Of a stretch of 64,000 bases of DNA, positions 1 through 10,138 are shown one piece after another. The stretch covers positions 124,001-188,000 of the forward strand of contig CATWQI010000002.1 of the NCBI GenBank assembly GCA_958352885.1, read 5' to 3'. The first letter of the stretch is position 1, and every line of letters begins with the position of its first letter. This DNA is from an uncultured Duncaniella sp. Its GTDB lineage: Bacteria > Bacteroidota > Bacteroidia > Bacteroidales > Muribaculaceae. Under the pieces are notes generated by a model. The model ran no database searches. It was not told where the DNA came from and was given only the letters and a program-made list of their open reading frames with translations. The translations under genes and the position numbers were made by a program.

Positions 1-504
1 CCTGTAACTGCCGCCCAGAGGGAGAAATATCGTTTTACCGAACCGATTTATCTCGACAACCAGGTTCTCATAAGCCGGGATACGACGCTGCATACCGCTC
101 TTGACCTTGCAGGTAAACCGGTATGGGTGATAGCCGGTTCACCGGCGGAGGAGCGTATGATAAACCTTTCGCGCGAAATAGGTGACACCATACTTATACA
201 CCGAGACTCCAAGCACAATGCGGAGCAGTTATTCATGCTTACCGCCATGGGCGAGATTCCTAACGCTGTGGTGAATGCCGAGATGGCAGAAAAGATGATG
301 CGTGAGCATCCGGAGGTGGAGCTGGCAAAGCCTGTGTCGTTTAACCAGTTTGAATGCTGGGCTGTCAACAAGGACAAGAAGGAGCTGGCAGACACGCTTG
401 ACGCTCGTATAAAGCGGTTCAAAACCACTCCGCAATATGCTGAGCTTGTGAAGAGATATATAGACGGAGATACGGCTGTACGACAGAGTGACACCCCGGA
501 TTGA
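1..504 (+). CDS. Family 3 extracellular solute-binding protein, C-terminal part (partial)
   Basis: The reading frame is open from the first base of the window, so the start lies upstream; the visible 167 residues end at a TGA. The sequence looks like the second lobe of a bacterial SBP_bac_3 domain (the fold also used as the N-terminal half of MltF): a strand 'VWVIAGSP', then 'DTILIHRDSKHNAEQL', a 'GEIPNAVVNAEMAEKM' region resembling the ligand-lobe signature, and a final helix 'LDARIKRFKTTPQYAELVKRY'. No SLT lytic transglycosylase domain follows, so this is either a stand-alone periplasmic binding protein or a truncated MltF-like protein. The ligand cannot be told from this fragment. Confidence 0.6.
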   Translation, partial: PVTAAQREKYRFTEPIYLDNQVLISRDTTLHTALDLAGKPVWVIAGSPAEERMINLSREIGDTILIHRDSKHNAEQLFMLTAMGEIPNAVVNAEMAEKMMREHPEVELAKPVSFNQFECWAVNKDKKELADTLDARIKRFKTTPQYAELVKRYIDGDTAVRQSDTPD

Positions 505-636
505 CGGCATGTGTTTAACTATTGTTATTAAACAGTACCACATCCTCTAAAATGTTTCAACAAAATATGTTAATCGTGTGTTATTATACTAAAACAAATT
601 AATGTCTAACTATTCTCTTTAAAAAACTAAGTCGTT

Positions 637-1194
637 ATGAAAACGCTAATTCAAAACTATCTTGGGCAGACCCGCTATTGGTGGGTAGTCCTTCTTGCCG
701 GTATCCTTATGGTGATATGTGGTTTCGCATACTGGTTCTGGCCTGTGGCAGGATATGCCGTAGCATCTCAGATTTTCGGATGGCTTTTGGTTCTCGTTGG
801 TATCGTCCAACTCCTTGTGGCATCAGGTCCTAATCGTGGCAAAGGATGGGGCTGGTGGCTCGCCGGTGGTGTGATTGATATGTTTATAGGTTTCATGCTT
901 GTGCGTAGCATCGTACTTTCTGAAATGGTTTTCCCCTATTTTATAGCATTCATTTTCCTTTATTGGGGTATCAGCGCACTCTGCACAGCAGTGATTCAGA
1001 GCGGTCGTCGTTACTGGTGGCTGTATCTTATCAATGGTATACTTCTGATTCTCATTGGTTTCTTCTTCATTGAGGCCGGTTGGATTCAGGATATGGCTAT
1101 GACAAGCTTCCTTACCTCGCTTGCGTTTATTTACTGGGGCTTCTCAATCGCCATGCTCTCTTACGACATGAAGCCTTCATATCGCAGAGAATAG
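637..1194 (+). CDS. HdeD/DUF308-like six-helix membrane protein
   Basis: The 185-residue product is almost entirely hydrophobic, with six predicted membrane segments near residues 15-37, 44-62, 72-92, 97-118, 126-146 and 153-173, arranged as three hairpins with repeated 'GG/GI..IGF' patterns. That is the architecture of the HdeD/DUF308 family, whose E. coli member is linked to acid resistance; the molecular function is not known. The ATG follows an AT-rich 130-bp spacer, and a strong hairpin terminator lies 75 bp after the stop, so it is probably a single-gene unit. Tyr/Trp-rich patches such as 'TRYWWVV' and 'RRYWWLY' mark interfacial helix starts. Confidence 0.75.
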   Translation: MKTLIQNYLGQTRYWWVVLLAGILMVICGFAYWFWPVAGYAVASQIFGWLLVLVGIVQLLVASGPNRGKGWGWWLAGGVIDMFIGFMLVRSIVLSEMVFPYFIAFIFLYWGISALCTAVIQSGRRYWWLYLINGILLILIGFFFIEAGWIQDMAMTSFLTSLAFIYWGFSIAMLSYDMKPSYRRE

Positions 1195-1269
1195 AGTGAC
1201 AACCATGCCATATATATTTGCTGCATATAGATTAAATGACTAATCCGGGTCGCTTGCCCGGATAATGAT

Positions 1270-1310
1270 AATCCCGCCGGCATCTCTGTCGGCGGGATTA
1301 TTTTTGTTTT
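1270..1310 (+). terminator. Rho-independent terminator after the HdeD-like gene
   Basis: A perfect 10-bp stem (1270-1279 with 1290-1299) closes a 10-nt loop and is followed by a T-rich run. The orientation of the T tract terminates plus-strand transcription before it enters the convergent leu operon. Confidence 0.85.
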
Positions 1311-1350
1311 GGTTATGGTGTGTTCTAAGGTGATGTCTTGACCGGGAGAA

Positions 1351-2412
1351 TCAGGCGTTCTTTATGTAGTTCACTATCCATTCGCCTACTTCGGCTGTGC
1401 CGTATTTGTCTCCGCCCTCTACCTGGATTTCGGGTGTGCGGACATTGGCGTCGAGCGAGGCGTTGACAGCCTTGCGGATTATGGCTCCTTCGGCTGTGAG
1501 GTTGAAGAATTCGAATAGCATTGCCACTGACAGTATCTGCGCAAGCGGGTTGGCTATGTTGAGCCCTTTTGCCTGGGGCCATGAACCGTGGATAGGTTCG
1601 AATACGGGGGTCTTTTCACCGGTTGATGCTGATGGGAGCAGGCCCATGGAGCCGGAGATTACTGACCCTTCATCAGTAAGAATGTCACCGAATGTGTTTT
1701 CAGTTACCATCACATCGAAGAATCTTGGCTCCTGAATCATACGCATGGCGGCGTTGTCGACATACATGAAGTCGGTGGTCACCTCTGGGTACTCGGGTGC
1801 GATTTCCTGCGCTACTTTGCGCCACAAACGTGAGGACGCAAGCACGTTTGCCTTGTCGACTACGGTAAGGTGCTTGCGGCGACGCATTGCGTAGTCGAAT
1901 GCAACGCGGAGGATGCGCTCGATTTCCGGGCGGGTGTATGCGTTGGTGTCATAGGCACGGTCGTTGTCCTCGTATTTTTCGCCGAAGTACATACCGCCTG
2001 TGAGCTCTCGGATGCAGATGAAGTCAGCATCCTCGACCAGCTCAGCTCTTAGGGGTGATTTGTGAATCAGGCATTTGAATGTCTCTACCGGGCGTATGTT
2101 GGCGAACAGTCCGAGTTTCTTGCGCATGGCGAGCAATCCTTGCTCGGGTCGAACTTTGGCGTTGGGGTCGTTGTCGAATTTTGGGTCCCCCACGGCGGAG
2201 AAGAGTACTGCATCTGCCCAGAGGCATGTCTCGAATGTGTCGTCAGGGAATGGGTTCCCGACTTTGTCAATTGCGTCAGCACCGCAGATTGCATATCTGT
2301 ACTCAACATTGTGTCCGAATTTCTCACATACGGCACTCATCACGTCAATACCCTGGCGTGAAATCTCGGGACCGATACCGTCGCCGGGAAGAACTGCTAT
2401 TTTGAAGTCCAT
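1351..2412 (-). CDS. leuB: 3-isopropylmalate dehydrogenase
   Basis: Oxidative decarboxylation of 3-isopropylmalate in leucine synthesis, in the cytoplasm with NAD+. The 353-residue protein has the usual family length and signature regions: 'LPGDGIGPE' near the N terminus, '[10 protein letters not shown]', 'VVDKANVL', '[14 protein letters not shown]' (metal-binding aspartates) and '[12 protein letters not shown]' (NAD binding). It is the last gene of the leuA-leuC-leuD-cimA-leuB operon, 25 bp after cimA. Because the operon also carries a citramalate synthase, LeuB probably also oxidises 3-methylmalate to 2-oxobutyrate for isoleucine, as in Leptospira and methanogens; that dual use is inferred from context. 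Confidence 0.95.
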   Translation of the reverse strand: MDFKIAVLPGDGIGPEISRQGIDVMSAVCEKFGHNVEYRYAICGADAIDKVGNPFPDDTFETCLWADAVLFSAVGDPKFDNDPNAKVRPEQGLLAMRKKLGLFANIRPVETFKCLIHKSPLRAELVEDADFICIRELTGGMYFGEKYEDNDRAYDTNAYTRPEIERILRVAFDYAMRRRKHLTVVDKANVLASSRLWRKVAQEIAPEYPEVTTDFMYVDNAAMRMIQEPRFFDVMVTENTFGDILTDEGSVISGSMGLLPSASTGEKTPVFEPIHGSWPQAKGLNIANPLAQILSVAMLFEFFNLTAEGAIIRKAVNASLDANVRTPEIQVEGGDKYGTAEVGEWIVNYIKNA

Positions 2413-2437
2413 TAATTGTAATGTTTTGATAATTATC

Positions 2438-3961
2438 TTATTGATTAATCCCTTCGATGATGTTTAGCATCTTCAGGGTTGCCTGGATTGCTGCTTCTGT
2501 CTGGTCGGCATCCAGACCTCGTGTCTTGAGCACATTTCCCTCATAGTTCCATGTGATGGTGGTATGGACGAGAGCGTCGGTTTTGCCACCCGGGGGAATG
2601 TTGACACTGTAATTGGTCAGCGTGGGGAAGGGACGCTGGAGTTTGCCCCTGTATATGGTGCGGACTGCCCGCATGAATGCGTCAAACTGACCGTCGCCGA
2701 CTGCTGATTCCTGAAATTCGGCATCGTTGATTATTAGTTTCACGGTTGCCGTGGGGCGCAGACCCTGTGAAAGGTTGAGGGCATAGTTGACTATTCTCAC
2801 CTTCGATGGTAATGCGGAGTGCTTGAGTACGTCCGCTACTATGAACGGCAAGTCTCCCTGCGTCACAATCTCCTTTTTGTCACCGAGCTGTATTATCCGT
2901 TCGGTCACCTTGCGGATATTCTCTTCCGACAGCTCTATGCCGAGTGCCTCGAGATTTTTCTTGATGTTGGCTTTGCCGGAGGTCTTTCCGAGCGCATATT
3001 CCCGTTCTCTGCCGAAGCGTTCAGGGAGCAGGTCGTTGTAATACAGGTTGTTTTTGTTGTCCCCGTCGGCATGCACACCGGCGCATTGTGTGAAAACACT
3101 GTCACCGATGATTGGCTTGTTTGGCGGGACCATTATGCCGGAGAATGATTCCACGATGTGGCTCACCTTGTTGATTTTCGACTCGTCGATTTCAGTAGTG
3201 CCTTTGAGCTGGTCATGTATCACCGTCACAGTGCTTGACAGGGCTGCGTTTCCGGCGCGTTCCCCAAGACCGTTGATGGTACAATGCACTCCTGCCGCAC
3301 CACCCTTGACTGCGGCGAAAACATTGGCTGTCGCTAAATCATAGTCGTTGTGGGCATGGAAGTCGAAATGTAGTTCCGGGTAGCGCTTTACCATCCTGTG
3401 GATATAGGATAGAGTGTCGTAAGGGTTCAGGATGCCAAGGGTGTCAGGAAGCATGAATCTGCGTATTGGGAGATGGCGTATAGAGTCCATCATGGCGAAC
3501 ACGTAGTCGCAAGAGTGCTTCATGCCGTTTGACCAGTCCTCAAGATAGATGTTCACTTCCAGCCCGGCTTCTATTGCTCTGGTAACCTCGCCGGCTATGG
3601 TGGCGAAATGCTGTTCCGGAGTCTGCCTGAGCTGAAGTCGGCAGTGCTTTTCAGAGCCTTTGGCAAGAAGATTTATCACCTTGCCTCCGACATTTTTTAT
3701 CCAGTCGATTGATGTCCCGTTGTCAAGGAAGCCGAGGACCTCGATCGCACCGATATGCCCTGTGCGTTCAGCCCATGCGCAAACCTTGCGGACTGTCTCC
3801 CGTTCCCCTTCCGAAACTCTTGCAGATGCAATCTCGATGCGTGGCACATGCAGCTCTTCGATAAGCAGACGGGTTATGGCAAGTTTTTCCGATGCCGAGA
3901 ATGACACCCCAGAGGTCTGTTCCCCATCCCTGAGGGTGGTGTCCATTATTTCAACATACAT
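2438..3961 (-). CDS. cimA: (R)-citramalate synthase (LeuA-like, CimA type)
   Basis: A 507-residue HMGL/IPMS-family enzyme with the 'DTTLRDGEQ' active-site start (Arg11, Asp12), the metal-binding 'HAHNDYDLA' motif, 'NGLGERAGN', and a C-terminal LeuA regulatory domain ending '[17 protein letters not shown]'. It is much closer to Leptospira citramalate synthase, as I recall that sequence, than to the LeuA in the same operon. The three residues that shape the Leptospira pyruvate pocket (Leu81, Leu104, Tyr144) align with Leu76, Leu99 and Tyr139 here ('IEVLGF', 'VINLL', 'VNIYLEDW'). The predicted reaction is pyruvate + acetyl-CoA to citramalate, a threonine-independent start for isoleucine. Public annotations often call it a second 2-isopropylmalate synthase. 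Eleven bases separate it from leuD. Confidence 0.85.
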   Translation of the reverse strand: MYVEIMDTTLRDGEQTSGVSFSASEKLAITRLLIEELHVPRIEIASARVSEGERETVRKVCAWAERTGHIGAIEVLGFLDNGTSIDWIKNVGGKVINLLAKGSEKHCRLQLRQTPEQHFATIAGEVTRAIEAGLEVNIYLEDWSNGMKHSCDYVFAMMDSIRHLPIRRFMLPDTLGILNPYDTLSYIHRMVKRYPELHFDFHAHNDYDLATANVFAAVKGGAAGVHCTINGLGERAGNAALSSTVTVIHDQLKGTTEIDESKINKVSHIVESFSGIMVPPNKPIIGDSVFTQCAGVHADGDNKNNLYYNDLLPERFGREREYALGKTSGKANIKKNLEALGIELSEENIRKVTERIIQLGDKKEIVTQGDLPFIVADVLKHSALPSKVRIVNYALNLSQGLRPTATVKLIINDAEFQESAVGDGQFDAFMRAVRTIYRGKLQRPFPTLTNYSVNIPPGGKTDALVHTTITWNYEGNVLKTRGLDADQTEAAIQATLKMLNIIEGINQ

Positions 3962-3972
3962 AGGCGGAGGGG

Positions 3973-4560
3973 TTACTTTTTAGCTTCCCAAGCCTCGATG
4001 TCAGCTTTCTTTGAGAGGAGGAACTCGATGTCATCCAGACCCTCTGCGAGGCACTGTTTCTTGTACGGGTTGATATCGAAATTTTCGCTGTGACCTGTGC
4101 TGAGATTGGTGATAGTCTGTGACGGCAGGTCGACTGTAACCTCTGCTTTGGGGTCGGATGCTATGGTATCAAAAAGTTCTGCGAGAAACTCTTCCGACAC
4201 CACTACAGGGAGCACGAAATTGTTCAGCTCGTTGTTTTTGTGAATGTCGGCGAAGAAGCTTGACACTACTACTCTGAAGCCATAATCGGCTATCGCCCAG
4301 GCGGCATGCTCGCGGCTTGAGCCGGACCCGAAATTCTTTCCTGCCACAAGGATGCAGCCACTGTAAGTGGGGTCATTGAGCACAAAGTCTTTTATGGGGT
4401 TGCCGTCCTTGTCATAGCGCCAGTCACGGAACAGATTGTCGCCGAATCCTTCGCGAGAGGTGGCTTTGAGGAATCGTGCAGGTATGATTTGGTCTGTGTC
4501 CACGTTCTCCATAGGGAGAGGAACGCAGGTTGATGTTATGGTGGTGAATTTTTCCTTCAT
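3973..4560 (-). CDS. leuD: 3-isopropylmalate dehydratase small subunit
   Basis: The swivel subunit of isopropylmalate isomerase, pairing with LeuC. At 195 residues it is the normal size; '[15 protein letters not shown]' near the N terminus and '[17 protein letters not shown]' in the middle are the family signatures, the latter contributing substrate-binding Ser and Arg. It lies between leuC (182 bp upstream) and cimA. The complex should also isomerise citramalate in this operon (inference). Confidence 0.95.
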   Translation of the reverse strand: MKEKFTTITSTCVPLPMENVDTDQIIPARFLKATSREGFGDNLFRDWRYDKDGNPIKDFVLNDPTYSGCILVAGKNFGSGSSREHAAWAIADYGFRVVVSSFFADIHKNNELNNFVLPVVVSEEFLAELFDTIASDPKAEVTVDLPSQTITNLSTGHSENFDINPYKKQCLAEGLDDIEFLLSKKADIEAWEAKK

Positions 4561-4742
4561 CGAGATGATAGGTTTAGAGGCTGGTTACAAATTACGGTTA
4601 ATTCCAAGTGGCGTGATTTCAGCCATCACTACGCCTGGAAAGTATGATAATATCTTTTCGAGGATATCTGCCCTGTTGAATACATTCGGATGTCGCTCTG
4701 ACAGAGGCGATATGGTAGGAATAGGGATTATAGGACAGCTTC

Positions 4743-6137
4743 TTAGATATTGCGCGGGTCGGTGATGACTCCGGTGATAGCTGAGGCTGCCGCTACGAGA
4801 GGACCGGCGAGCACAGTACGCGCTCCGGGGCCCTGACGACCCTCGAAATTGCGGTTTGAGGTGGATACGGCAAGTTTTCCGGATGGGACTTTATCCTCGT
4901 TCATGGCAAGACAAGCCGAACATCCCGGCTGGCGGAGTTCGAATCCTGCCTCTTCGAGAATCTTGTCAATCCCTTCTTCTCGAATCTGAGCGTCAACCAT
5001 CCATGAGCCGGGCACAAGCCATGCAGTCACGGAGTCGGCTTTCTTTTTCCCCTTGACGAGTCCGGCGAACGCACGGAAGTCCTCGATGCGTCCGTTGGTG
5101 CAACTTCCGAGGAATACATAATCGACAGGCACTCCCTCAAGTTTCTGACCGACCTCGAATCCCATATATTTCAGTGACTTCTCGTATGAAATTTTACCGG
5201 CTTCATCCTCAGGGTCGGGTGCCGGTATGGTTTCGCTGATTCCGATACCCATACCCGGGTTTGTGCCGAATGTCACTCGGGGCTCTATGTCGGCTGCGTC
5301 AAAGTTGATTTCACGGTCGAACACCGCATCCGGGTCGGAGGGCAGAGTGCGCCAGTAAGCCACGGCTTTCTCGAATTCCTCGCCCTTGGGTGCGAATTCA
5401 CGTCCTCTGACGTATTCAAATGTCGTCTCGTCCGGAGCTATCATCCCTCCGCGTGCGCCCATCTCGATTGACAGGTTGCAGACTGTCATGCGCTCTTCCA
5501 TGGACAAATTGCGAATGGTGTCACCTGCGTACTCCACGAAGTAGCCGGTGGCTCCGCTTGTGGTCATCTTTGCAATGATATAGAGTGCGATATCCTTGGC
5601 GGTAACTCCGGGTCGGAGTTTGCCGTTTACATTGATGCGCATGGTCTTGGGTTTCGGCTGGAGGATGCATTGCGACGCAAGTACCATCTCGACCTCGCTT
5701 GTCCCTATGCCGAATGCCACGGCTCCGAAAGCCCCGTGGGTTGAAGTGTGGCTGTCGCCGCACACTATTGTGTAGCCCGGAAGTGTCAGACCGTTCTCCG
5801 GACCTATTACGTGAATGATGCCGTTCTTTTTATGTCCCAGTCCGTAAAGTGTCAGTCCGAATTCCCCTGCATTGCGTGTCAGGGTTTCAACCTGGTTGCG
5901 TGACACGGGGTCGGCTATAGGCTTGTCCTGGTTGAGTGTGGGTATGTTGTGGTCGGGGGAGCAATATGTCTTTTCGGGGCGGAATACTTTCAGTCCGCGC
6001 TGGCGCAGACCGTCGAATGCCTGGGGGCTTGTCACCTCGTGGCAGTAGTGGCGGTCGATATATAGCTGTGTGGGACCGCCATCGATGTTGTTGACTACGT
6101 GCGAGTCCCATATTTTGTCAAATAAAGTCTTTCCCAT
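4743..6137 (-). CDS. leuC: 3-isopropylmalate dehydratase large subunit
   Basis: The [4Fe-4S] aconitase-family subunit of isopropylmalate isomerase, 464 residues. Cluster cysteines are seen in 'FLGSCTNGR' and in '[13 protein letters not shown]'; '[14 protein letters not shown]' and 'NMSMEERMT'-like regions are also typical. Its start lies 36 bp downstream of leuA. The 182-bp stretch between its stop and leuD is unusually long for this compact operon and holds no start-bearing reading frame or obvious structure. Confidence 0.95.
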   Translation of the reverse strand: MGKTLFDKIWDSHVVNNIDGGPTQLYIDRHYCHEVTSPQAFDGLRQRGLKVFRPEKTYCSPDHNIPTLNQDKPIADPVSRNQVETLTRNAGEFGLTLYGLGHKKNGIIHVIGPENGLTLPGYTIVCGDSHTSTHGAFGAVAFGIGTSEVEMVLASQCILQPKPKTMRINVNGKLRPGVTAKDIALYIIAKMTTSGATGYFVEYAGDTIRNLSMEERMTVCNLSIEMGARGGMIAPDETTFEYVRGREFAPKGEEFEKAVAYWRTLPSDPDAVFDREINFDAADIEPRVTFGTNPGMGIGISETIPAPDPEDEAGKISYEKSLKYMGFEVGQKLEGVPVDYVFLGSCTNGRIEDFRAFAGLVKGKKKADSVTAWLVPGSWMVDAQIREEGIDKILEEAGFELRQPGCSACLAMNEDKVPSGKLAVSTSNRNFEGRQGPGARTVLAGPLVAAASAITGVITDPRNI

Positions 6138-6173
6138 ATAACTTGCTGTGTTAGGGGCTGTGGTTTAGGATTG

Positions 6174-7670
6174 TTATCTTACAAATTTGTTTATGGCGTC
6201 AATGAAAGCCTCGGCAGAAGCCGCCACGATGTCGGTATTGGCTGAGAAACCGTAGTAGGAGGAGCCCTCGTGTTCTACTGTCATGTGTACCTTGCCGATA
6301 TCATTGCTACCCTTGTTGATTGCCTGAATGAGGAATTCTTTGACAAGCATCCTGCGGTGGATAATTAGTTTGATGGCGCTGATGGCAGCGTCGACAGGTC
6401 CGTTGCCTGAAGCGCATGCCTCGAATTTCTCGCCTGCTATGTCAAGCCCTACGCTCGCTACCGAGTGTACACCGACACCGCTTGTAACCTGAAGGAAGTC
6501 AAGTTTGATGCGGTTTGATGCCTTGCGGTGCTGACCGGCGAGCATTAGCACGTCGTCGTCGTTGATTTCTTTCTTGCGGTCGGCGAGTTTGAGGAATGCC
6601 TCGTAAGCCTTGTCAAGTGCGTCAGACTGGAGCTCTATGCCAAGCACATGGAGACGGTGTTTGAGGGCGGCGCGTCCGCTTCTGGCTGTGAGTACGATTG
6701 AGTTCTCATCCACGCCTACATCCTTCGGGTCGATTATCTCGTAGCTTTCACGATTCTTGAGTACACCGTCCTGGTGTATGCCTGAAGAATGGGCGAAGGC
6801 GTTTCTTCCCACAATTGCCTTATTGGGCTGTACGGGCATGTTCATCAGGCTTGATACCATGCGGCTTATGCCCGTGATTTTTGTGGCATTCACGTTTGTG
6901 TCTATGTGAAGCTCCTTATGCGAACGCAGTGTCATCACCACTTCTTCAAGCGATGTGTTTCCGGCACGCTCGCCGATACCGTTGATGGTCACCTCAGCCT
7001 GTCGTGCCCCGTTTACGATACCCGAGATTGTATTGGCGGTGGCCATACCGAGGTCGTTGTGGCAGTGAGTGGCGATGGTCACCTTGTCGATTCCGTCCAC
7101 GTGGTCCATCAGGTACTTGATTTTTGCCCCGAATTCCCAGGGAAGGCAATAACCTGTTGTGTCGGGGATATTGATTACAGTGGCTCCTGCGCGTATTACG
7201 GCTTCTACCACTCGGGCGAGATATTCATTGTCTGTGCGTCCGGCATCTTCGGCATAGAACTGTACATCTTCGACGAATTTCTTGGCATAAGCCACAGCTC
7301 CCACCGCACGTTCGAGAATATCCTCGCGGTTGGAATTGAATTTGTATTTTATGTGGGAATCAGATGTGCCGATACCGGTATGTATGCGTGGGTGCTTTGC
7401 ATATTTCAATGCTTCGGCAGCCACCCGTATATCATTCTCTACGGCGCGGGTAAGGGCGCATATGGTAGGCCATGTCACCGCTTTTGAAATCTCCACTACT
7501 GAATTGAAGTCGCCCGGGCTTGATACCGGGAATCCTGCTTCGATTACGTCCACACCGAGTGCTTCAAGCGCTTTGGCAACCTCGATTTTCTCAACGGTGT
7601 TGAGCTGACAACCGGGCACCTGTTCGCCGTCGCGAAGAGTGGTGTCGAAGATGAACAATCTGTCACTCAT
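6174..7670 (-). CDS. leuA: 2-isopropylmalate synthase
   Basis: First committed step of leucine synthesis: 2-ketoisovalerate + acetyl-CoA. The 498-residue protein has the TIM-barrel motifs '[12 protein letters not shown]', '[12 protein letters not shown]' and 'NGIGERAGN', then a C-terminal regulatory domain (about residues 370-498), which in this family binds leucine for feedback inhibition. It is the promoter-proximal gene of leuA-leuC-leuD-cimA-leuB. It differs clearly from the CimA-type paralogue in the same operon: its barrel reads 'PVSSPGDF' where CimA reads 'RVSEGERE', consistent with different keto-acid substrates. Confidence 0.95.
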   Translation of the reverse strand: MSDRLFIFDTTLRDGEQVPGCQLNTVEKIEVAKALEALGVDVIEAGFPVSSPGDFNSVVEISKAVTWPTICALTRAVENDIRVAAEALKYAKHPRIHTGIGTSDSHIKYKFNSNREDILERAVGAVAYAKKFVEDVQFYAEDAGRTDNEYLARVVEAVIRAGATVINIPDTTGYCLPWEFGAKIKYLMDHVDGIDKVTIATHCHNDLGMATANTISGIVNGARQAEVTINGIGERAGNTSLEEVVMTLRSHKELHIDTNVNATKITGISRMVSSLMNMPVQPNKAIVGRNAFAHSSGIHQDGVLKNRESYEIIDPKDVGVDENSIVLTARSGRAALKHRLHVLGIELQSDALDKAYEAFLKLADRKKEINDDDVLMLAGQHRKASNRIKLDFLQVTSGVGVHSVASVGLDIAGEKFEACASGNGPVDAAISAIKLIIHRRMLVKEFLIQAINKGSNDIGKVHMTVEHEGSSYYGFSANTDIVAASAEAFIDAINKFVR

Positions 7671-7773
7671 ATTTTTTCTACAATCTTCTGTTTCGTTGAT
7701 GATGTTGAACCTATATTCCCCAATTGTACCTATGATGAATAAGTGAATGGAAGAGATATGGGGGAAATGTGCG

Positions 7774-7800
7774 CAAAGTTATAAATTATTTCCTTTTCAA
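7774..7800 (-). promoter_or_regulatory. Bacteroidota-type promoter of the leu operon
   Basis: On the minus strand a TAACTTTG -7 box (7781-7774) is preceded by TTG (7800-7798), 16 bases apart, slightly short for the usual -33/-7 spacing. Transcription would start about 100 nt before the leuA ATG. No leucine-codon-rich leader peptide was found in that leader. Confidence 0.6.
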
Positions 7801-7830
7801 CCTAATTTAAGTTGCATTTTTAAGAATTGA

Positions 7831-7857
7831 CGGTTAAAATCTTTCATATTTTAACCG
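7831..7857. promoter_or_regulatory. 10-bp perfect inverted repeat upstream of the leu promoter
   Basis: Arms 7831-7840 and 7848-7857 are exact reverse complements around a 7-nt AT-rich spacer. It sits 30-60 bp upstream of the leuA -33 element, a position suited to an activator or repressor site, but it could also be a weak second terminator stem for metY transcription, whose terminator lies just beyond. Confidence 0.35.
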
Positions 7858-7870
7858 CTTAGGCGTGTTA

Positions 7871-7912
7871 AAGCCCGGAATCATACCGACGTTCGGCATG
7901 GATTCCGGGCTT
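7871..7912 (-). terminator. Terminator hairpin after metY
   Basis: A perfect 12-bp stem (7871-7882 with 7901-7912) with a further inner stem ccga/tcgg forms a long stable hairpin 55 bp after the metY stop. On the minus strand the following U run is short. On the plus strand a T-rich run lies 8 nt further on, so it may act in both directions. Confidence 0.65.
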
Positions 7913-7966
7913 GAGGTGCATTTTTTATTGCGGGATATGAGCTGTTGTGACTGCGTCGGACTTCAG

Positions 7967-9253
7967 TCAGTCGGCGAGAGCCTGCTCTATGTCGGCGATT
8001 ATGTCGTTGACATCCTCTATTCCGACCGACAGGCGTATGAGATCGGGTGCGACTCCCGCCTCTCTTAACTGCTCCTCTGACATCTGTCGGTGGGTGTGGC
8101 TTGCCGGATGCAGCACGCATGTGCGTGCGTCAGCCACATGGGTGACTATGGCGATGAATTTCAGTTTGTCCATGAATCTGATGGCGTCCTCACGGTTCCC
8201 TTCTATTCCGAATGCGATTACGCCACATGAGCCTCCCGGCAGGTATTTCTTAGCCAGTTCGTGATATTTGTTCCCTTCGAGACCGCAATAGTTCACCCAT
8301 TTGACTTTAGGGTTTGATTCGAGCCATTTTGCCACTGTCAGAGCATTCTCGCAATGGCGTGGGACACGCAGGTGCAGAGTCTCAAGCCCGAGGTTCAGCA
8401 GGAATGCGTTCTGCGGTGACTGGATGGAGCCGAGATCACGCATGAGTTGTGCGGTGGCTTTGGTGATGTATGCGTTTTTGCCGAAGGCCTTGGTATAGGT
8501 GAGTCCATGGTAGGATTCATCCGGAGTGGTGAGCCCGGGAAATTTGTCGGCATTTTTCTCCCAGTCAAAGTTGCCACTGTCGACTATCACTCCGCCGACG
8601 CTCACGGCGTGACCGTCCATATACTTTGTGGTGGAGTGAGTCACTATGTCCGCACCCCATTCAAACGGGCGGCAGTTGATCGGGGTGGGGAAGGTGTTGT
8701 CGACGATAAGCGGCACTCCGTTCTTGTGCGCCACACGTGCGAATTTCTCGATGTCGAGCACCTCGCCGCCGGGGTTGGAGATGGTCTCGCCGAACAGGGC
8801 TTTTGTGTTCTGGCGAAATGCCTTCTGTAGTTCCTCCTCAGAAACGTTGGGATTGACAAATGTGCATTCGATGCCAAGTTTCTTCATTGTCACGCTGAAG
8901 AGATTGTAGGTGCCTCCGTATATGTTTGCCGAGGCTACGAAATGGTCTCCGCTTTGGCATATATTGAACATGGCGTAGAAGTTAGCCGCCTGTCCTGAGG
9001 ATGTGAGCATGGCTGCCACGCCACCTTCGAGTGCGGCTATCTTGGTAGCCACGGCATCGTTGGTGGGATTTTGCAGCCGTGTGTAGAAGTAGCCTGAATC
9101 CTCGAGGTCGAAGAGGCGTGCCATCTGCTCGCTGGTATCATACTTGAATGTGGTGCTCTGATATATTGGGAGCACGCGAGGTTCCCCTTTCTTCGGGGTC
9201 CATCCTGCCTGTACACAGAGCGTGGCAGGGGAATAATTTGAATTATTATCCAT
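7967..9253 (-). CDS. metY: O-acetylhomoserine sulfhydrylase (MetY-type PLP enzyme)
   Basis: A 428-residue Cys/Met-metabolism PLP-dependent enzyme, the length typical of MetY/Met17 and longer than cystathionine synthases. Visible family features are 'PIYQSTTFKYDTSE', 'YFYTRLQNPTND', 'SSGQAANFYAMFNI', 'VDNTFPTP' (PLP-binding Asp) and the Schiff-base lysine in 'HSTTKYMDGH'. It should make homocysteine from O-acetylhomoserine and sulfide, and perhaps cysteine from O-acetylserine. It stands alone between the rplT terminator and its own hairpin terminator. No TAnnTTTG box is visible just upstream. Confidence 0.9.
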   Translation of the reverse strand: MDNNSNYSPATLCVQAGWTPKKGEPRVLPIYQSTTFKYDTSEQMARLFDLEDSGYFYTRLQNPTNDAVATKIAALEGGVAAMLTSSGQAANFYAMFNICQSGDHFVASANIYGGTYNLFSVTMKKLGIECTFVNPNVSEEELQKAFRQNTKALFGETISNPGGEVLDIEKFARVAHKNGVPLIVDNTFPTPINCRPFEWGADIVTHSTTKYMDGHAVSVGGVIVDSGNFDWEKNADKFPGLTTPDESYHGLTYTKAFGKNAYITKATAQLMRDLGSIQSPQNAFLLNLGLETLHLRVPRHCENALTVAKWLESNPKVKWVNYCGLEGNKYHELAKKYLPGGSCGVIAFGIEGNREDAIRFMDKLKFIAIVTHVADARTCVLHPASHTHRQMSEEQLREAGVAPDLIRLSVGIEDVNDIIADIEQALAD

Positions 9254-9342
9254 CTACAATTCAGTGATATATGTAGTTTGGTAGATATGTGCTTTGTGCT
9301 TGGCTGCCTGTAGGTGTCCAGGATTAGCCGGGATAAGAGTAA

Positions 9343-9376
9343 ACAAGGACCTCCCTTTTTGTGGGGAAGTCCTTGT
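9343..9376 (-). terminator. Terminator after rplT
   Basis: An imperfect stem of about 13 bp (left arm near 9343-9355, right arm near 9363-9376) lies 36 bp after the rplT stop, at the end of the thrS-infC-rpmI-rplT unit. Confidence 0.6.
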
Positions 9377-9411
9377 GATAATTATCGTCTGTGTTGACGC
9401 CTGTGTATTGA

Positions 9412-9762
9412 TTAGGCGTTCTTCACTTTGTCAACGATAGCCTTGAAAGCTGCGGGATTGTTGAGTGCGAGGTCAGCGAGGACTTTGCGGTTGATTTCAA
9501 TTCCGGCTTTGTGGATGAGACCCATGAGCTTTGAGTAAGAAAGGTCCTCAACACGAGCGGCAGCGTTGATACGCTGAATCCAGAGAGCGCGGAAGTTGCG
9601 CTTCTTGTCCTTGCGGTCACGGTAAGCGTAGGTAAGACCTTTTTCCCAAGTGTTTTTGGCAACGGTCCATACGTTACGGCGGCAACCGAAGTAACCACGG
9701 GTGAGTTTAAGGATTTTCTTGCGGCGAGCTCTTGAAGCTACATGATTTACTGATCTTGGCAT
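9412..9762 (-). CDS. rplT: 50S ribosomal protein L20
   Basis: 116 residues, with the highly basic N terminus '[19 protein letters not shown]', followed by '[24 protein letters not shown]'-type helices that bind 23S rRNA. It is the last gene of thrS-infC-rpmI-rplT, separated from rpmI by 125 bp. In other bacteria L20 represses this operon through its mRNA. I could not identify an L20-binding structure in the spacer with confidence. Confidence 0.97.
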   Translation of the reverse strand: MPRSVNHVASRARRKKILKLTRGYFGCRRNVWTVAKNTWEKGLTYAYRDRKDKKRNFRALWIQRINAAARVEDLSYSKLMGLIHKAGIEINRKVLADLALNNPAAFKAIVDKVKNA

Positions 9763-9887
9763 TTTGTGAATGTTTTGTGAATGTCAGCGGCACGTTATGC
9801 TCTTAAATCTGGGTGGCTGAGCATTCGGTTAAATAATTGAATTGGGAATCACGATTTTAAGATAGTGAAAACTTGCTGCTCGGTCAA

Positions 9888-10085
9888 TTACTTGAGAGCG
9901 AGGAGTGACTTGACGTTTGAAGAGTCAGCGTGTGAAACGAGAGAGAAGTGAGTCAAGTTGCGTTTCTGCTTCTTGGTCTTCTTGGTCAAGATGTGGCTCT
10001 TGAAAGCATGTTTTCTCTTGATTTTTCCTGATCCGGTAAGGGCAAACCTCTTTTTGGCACCGGAGTTAGTCTTAATCTTTGGCAT
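9888..10085 (-). CDS. rpmI: 50S ribosomal protein L35
   Basis: 65 residues beginning '[27 protein letters not shown]', the standard L35 opening, and rich in Lys/Arg throughout. It lies between infC and rplT in the conserved translation operon, 53 bp after infC. Confidence 0.97.
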   Translation of the reverse strand: MPKIKTNSGAKKRFALTGSGKIKRKHAFKSHILTKKTKKQKRNLTHFSLVSHADSSNVKSLLALK

Positions 10086-10138
10086 TGGTTGGTGTAATTA
10101 AAAAATTTGTTTATAGTCGTGATAATTCACTCAAATGG

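Noticed and set aside
7671..7773. Leucine leader peptide or attenuator before leuA
   Set aside because: No short frame rich in leucine codons and no terminator/antiterminator pair was found in the leader.
9254..9411. Possible Bacteroidales-1 RNA downstream of rplT
   Set aside because: That motif is known to occur after L20 genes, but here the interval is only 158 bp, has no internal TAnnTTTG promoter, and shows just the operon terminator.
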